A DNA stretch of 20,189 nucleotides from Hofstenia miamia (lineage: Eukaryota; Xenacoelomorpha; Acoela; Hofsteniidae). The notes beneath the pieces were generated by a model that was not told where the DNA came from, made no database searches, and saw only the letters and a list, made by a program, of their open reading frames with translations. Positions 18,173 to 20,189 of the stretch are shown one piece after another (the first letter of the stretch is position 1; each line of letters starts with the position of its first letter). The translations under genes and the position numbers were made by a program. The DNA is taken from assembly GCA_900660155.1 (NCBI GenBank), contig CABFPE010000095.1, positions 1,613,413 to 1,633,601 of the forward strand, in the 5' to 3' direction.

Positions 18173-18784
18173 AGAAAATTGTTACTTTTGAAACTCTCAA
18201 GAAATGTCAGCTTTTCATTGATTTTTTTAAATCGCTATAACTTTGTAACCATTGACCTTATCTGCATATTTTTTTGTCAAAAGTTGCAGAACAAGTTAAA
18301 GAAAAAAAGTCAGGGAAGGATAGTATATTTAAAAAACGGTCTCTGAGTTATATTTAAAAATATGGAGATGGGTTGGGGAGTTAAATCGCCTCCCCCCCCC
18401 CTCCCTCCCTCCTCAGGTAAGATAGGGATAATTAATTGATACTTCTCCGTCTAGATGACAAGTTATAATTTTAATCTGCCGAGTAATAAACAGTTTTTTT
18501 CAACTCTTTGTGGATTGACACATTTTTTGCAACTAAATATGAAATCATAATCGATACAAGGTTTACAAAATATCCGGTTGAGCCTCTCTAATACCTGCTT
18601 GGCTCCTAAGACTCCAAGCCGATTTACAAGCTGAACTAATATTTTGCATTCTAAACGCATGTATAAGACATTTTTTCAGGAGATTTATAATTTTAGTAAA
18701 AAATTAGATTAAAAGAGATGCTCAACTTGAGCACTTAACAATTTATAATTTGCACATATAACACCTATATAAAAAGACTATCCC
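18173..18784. other. non-coding interval with polypyrimidine block and a small Cys-containing minus frame
   Basis: A C-rich run at about 18389-18416 belongs to the repeat-like block described for 16441-16640, in the other orientation. A minus-strand open frame at 18463-18660 encodes RIFCKPCIDYDFIFSCKKC, a C-x2-C ... C-x2-C arrangement that could bind zinc. It is preceded by a possible acceptor but belongs to no family I can name. Confidence 0.35.
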
Positions 18785-20121
18785 GAAGATTGTTTAAATT
18801 ATAAACCCGTCTCAATCACCTCTCCAATCAGCAAAGTATTAAAACGAATTCTTTCTAATCAAATTTTTTAGCATCCTTTGCAAACATGATCTTTACTCCA
18901 AAACACAAAAAGGTATTTTTACTAACGACGGCTTTAATTCAAGCTACTGAAAAATGGAGAAAACCATAGATGATAATGAATACTCAAAGATTCTTGCTTA
19001 GACCTCTCAAAAGCATTCCATTCAATTGATCATAACAAATTACTACAAAAAGTTATATTTCTAGCTTTTTCCAATGACAGTATAGATGTGCTTTCTAGTT
19101 ATTTGTAATAATTGTATGCAACGAGTTAAGCTAAAGGAATCTTTTTCAGATTGGATTTGTACTAAAAATGAATCTCCACAGGGAAAAATTGTGAGCTCCT
19201 TCCTATGTAATATTTGAATAAATAAATTGACCTATTTAATATATAAAATATTACTTAATTCTAATGCGTCTCCTGAAAAAGCCATTCAAACTAAGAAAAT
19301 TGTACTTTGCTTCTTTAAAACTAAGAGTGAATCGCTTAAGAAGTCCTTTTTGCGTTAGGTCAGAATCAGTACCTACTGTATTCACTTTGGAAAAAATGGA
19401 GAAGATGATGCATGTGCTATTTCGATGCTTATATCAAAATGGTACAGAGATCACAATTTCCTCATAAATGCTACTAAATCAAAAGAACTTATAATCCCTC
19501 TTTGAAGAAATTGTCACATACCAACCCAAAATACTCAGAATTTCTTATTAGTAAATGAAATGAAAATACTTGGAATTACAATATCCAACCCCCTTAGTTT
19601 TCAAAAGTCAAGTACTAATTTAACGAAAAAGACTAACCAGCACATTCACTTGCTCTTAAAGCTTAAACGTTTGGGATACTCAACTGCTGAGCTGGAACTG
19701 TTGTATTCTAGTATTATTGTCAACTTTATTAATTATGGACTTAAAGCGTATGCAGTAGAGAACAAGATAAATTTGGACTACATTGATAGAATACAGAAGA
19801 AAGCTATCCGATTCGGAATCATACAATCGTTTACATCAATACATGATTTGATAAAAAAAAGATGAACAATTATTCAGCAAGATCCAATCAAATACGACGC
19901 ATCCCCGTCGACACATAATTCCTAGTAGCACTCAATTAGCTCCAGAGAGATTAAGGCCACGTATGCCTCCAACGATTCTAGTAAAAAAATATTTCAAAAC
20001 CTCAAAATTTTTACCAAACAGATACCTGAAATATCCATATCTGTACATTTGTAAACTATATATTCTGAATGCTATTTTCAGATACATAAGAGCAAAAGCA
20101 AATTTATTGCTGAAAAAATAA
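18785..20121 (+). pseudogene. CR1/L2-like LINE reverse transcriptase remnant
   Basis: The 3' half of a non-LTR retrotransposon ORF2 is present. NYKPVSITSPISKVLKRIL (~18795) is the start of the polymerase fingers. LDLSKAF then SIDHNKLL (~19000-19040) is the A-type block of catalytic site D-x-S-K-A-F. SYL, then QRVKLKE and SPQGKIVSSFLCNI (~19095-19215), is the P-Q-G block. W..HNFLINATKSKELIIPL (~19440) and MKILGITISNPLSF (19560) follow. YSSIIVNFINYGLKAY then DRIQKKAIRFGI (~19830) is the thumb-like region. After a shift, DEQLFSKI (19861) and a basic C-terminus reach TAA at 20119-20121. The Y-x-D-D active site is degraded near 19380. Stops and shifts occur throughout. Clade assignment is by motif resemblance. 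Confidence 0.85.
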
Positions 20122-20149
20122 CAAAGGGGGATACTACAAACTAAAACAT

Positions 20150-20158
<9 letters not shown>

Positions 20159-20189
<31 letters not shown>
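20159..20189. repeat. (TA)n microsatellite at window edge
   Basis: An alternating TA run continues to the last base of the window. It begins about 40 bases after the LINE stop codon, where CR1/L2-like elements often carry a simple-repeat tail, so it may be that tail. It cannot be bounded here. Confidence 0.85.

Noticed and set aside
19932..20153. minus-strand 73-codon frame at the window end
   Set aside because: It overlaps the sense C-terminus of the LINE protein (DEQLFSKI... to 20121), which explains the open frame.
1..20189. CRISPR arrays, bacterial promoters, tRNA or rRNA genes
   Set aside because: No regularly spaced direct repeats, ribosome-binding-site-plus-ORF layout, or cloverleaf or rRNA core sequence was seen; the splice sites and transposons are eukaryotic.

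Overview
This is a eukaryotic, animal-type genomic window, roughly 70% A+T by eye. It has no bacterial-style operons and no long intact ORFs. It holds one recognisable host gene fragment: the 3' part of a small cysteine-rich, GPI-anchored protein of the Ly6/uPAR three-finger class, with two exons joined across a ~7.2 kb intron. Most of the rest is decayed transposable elements from many superfamilies. High A+T, long TE-filled introns, ZMYM1-like hAT, piggyBac, Tc1/mariner, Penelope-like and CR1/L2-like elements together suit an invertebrate; a Hydra-like cnidarian would fit, but the sequence alone does not settle this.

Layout. 1-1100: mostly featureless A+T-rich DNA, with a patch near 50% G+C at about 660-855 ending in a good splice-donor sequence. 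1105-3900: a + strand hAT transposase pseudogene of the TTF-zinc-finger/DUF4371 type, ending in the 12-bp sequence GGTACGCCACTG and broken by two small inverted-repeat insertions. 4021-4556: an unrecognised frameshifted reading frame on the minus strand. 4674-5390: candidate and likely exons of the three-finger gene on +. 5478-7010: a minus-strand piggyBac transposase pseudogene with its C-terminal Cys-rich domain. 7466-9371: an element with 19-bp terminal inverted repeats and the remains of a transposase-like protein of a family I cannot name. 10166-10669: a 504-bp TTAA-flanked piggyBac-type element. 12569-12690: the terminal exon of the three-finger gene. 14000-14592: a Penelope-like fragment with a GIY-YIG endonuclease, flanked by perfect 53-bp inverted repeats that carry a hammerhead-ribozyme-like core. 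14641-15370: a second, minus-strand hAT remnant with AATTAATT-rich flanks. 15639-16344: a 706-bp non-autonomous hAT element with an 8-bp target duplication and ten ACCGGT sites. 16965-18172: a Tc1/mariner pseudogene. 18785-20121: a CR1/L2-like LINE reverse-transcriptase remnant, followed by an (AT)n tract at the window edge.

The piggyBac, 7466-9371 and 10166-10669 elements all lie inside the long intron, so that intron has probably grown by insertion. No gene here is demonstrably intact from start to stop, because the 5' end of the three-finger gene is not convincingly found. Nearly every transposase frame carries stops and frameshifts. The likely active biology is the host gene, and possibly RNA-level behaviour of the Penelope repeats.
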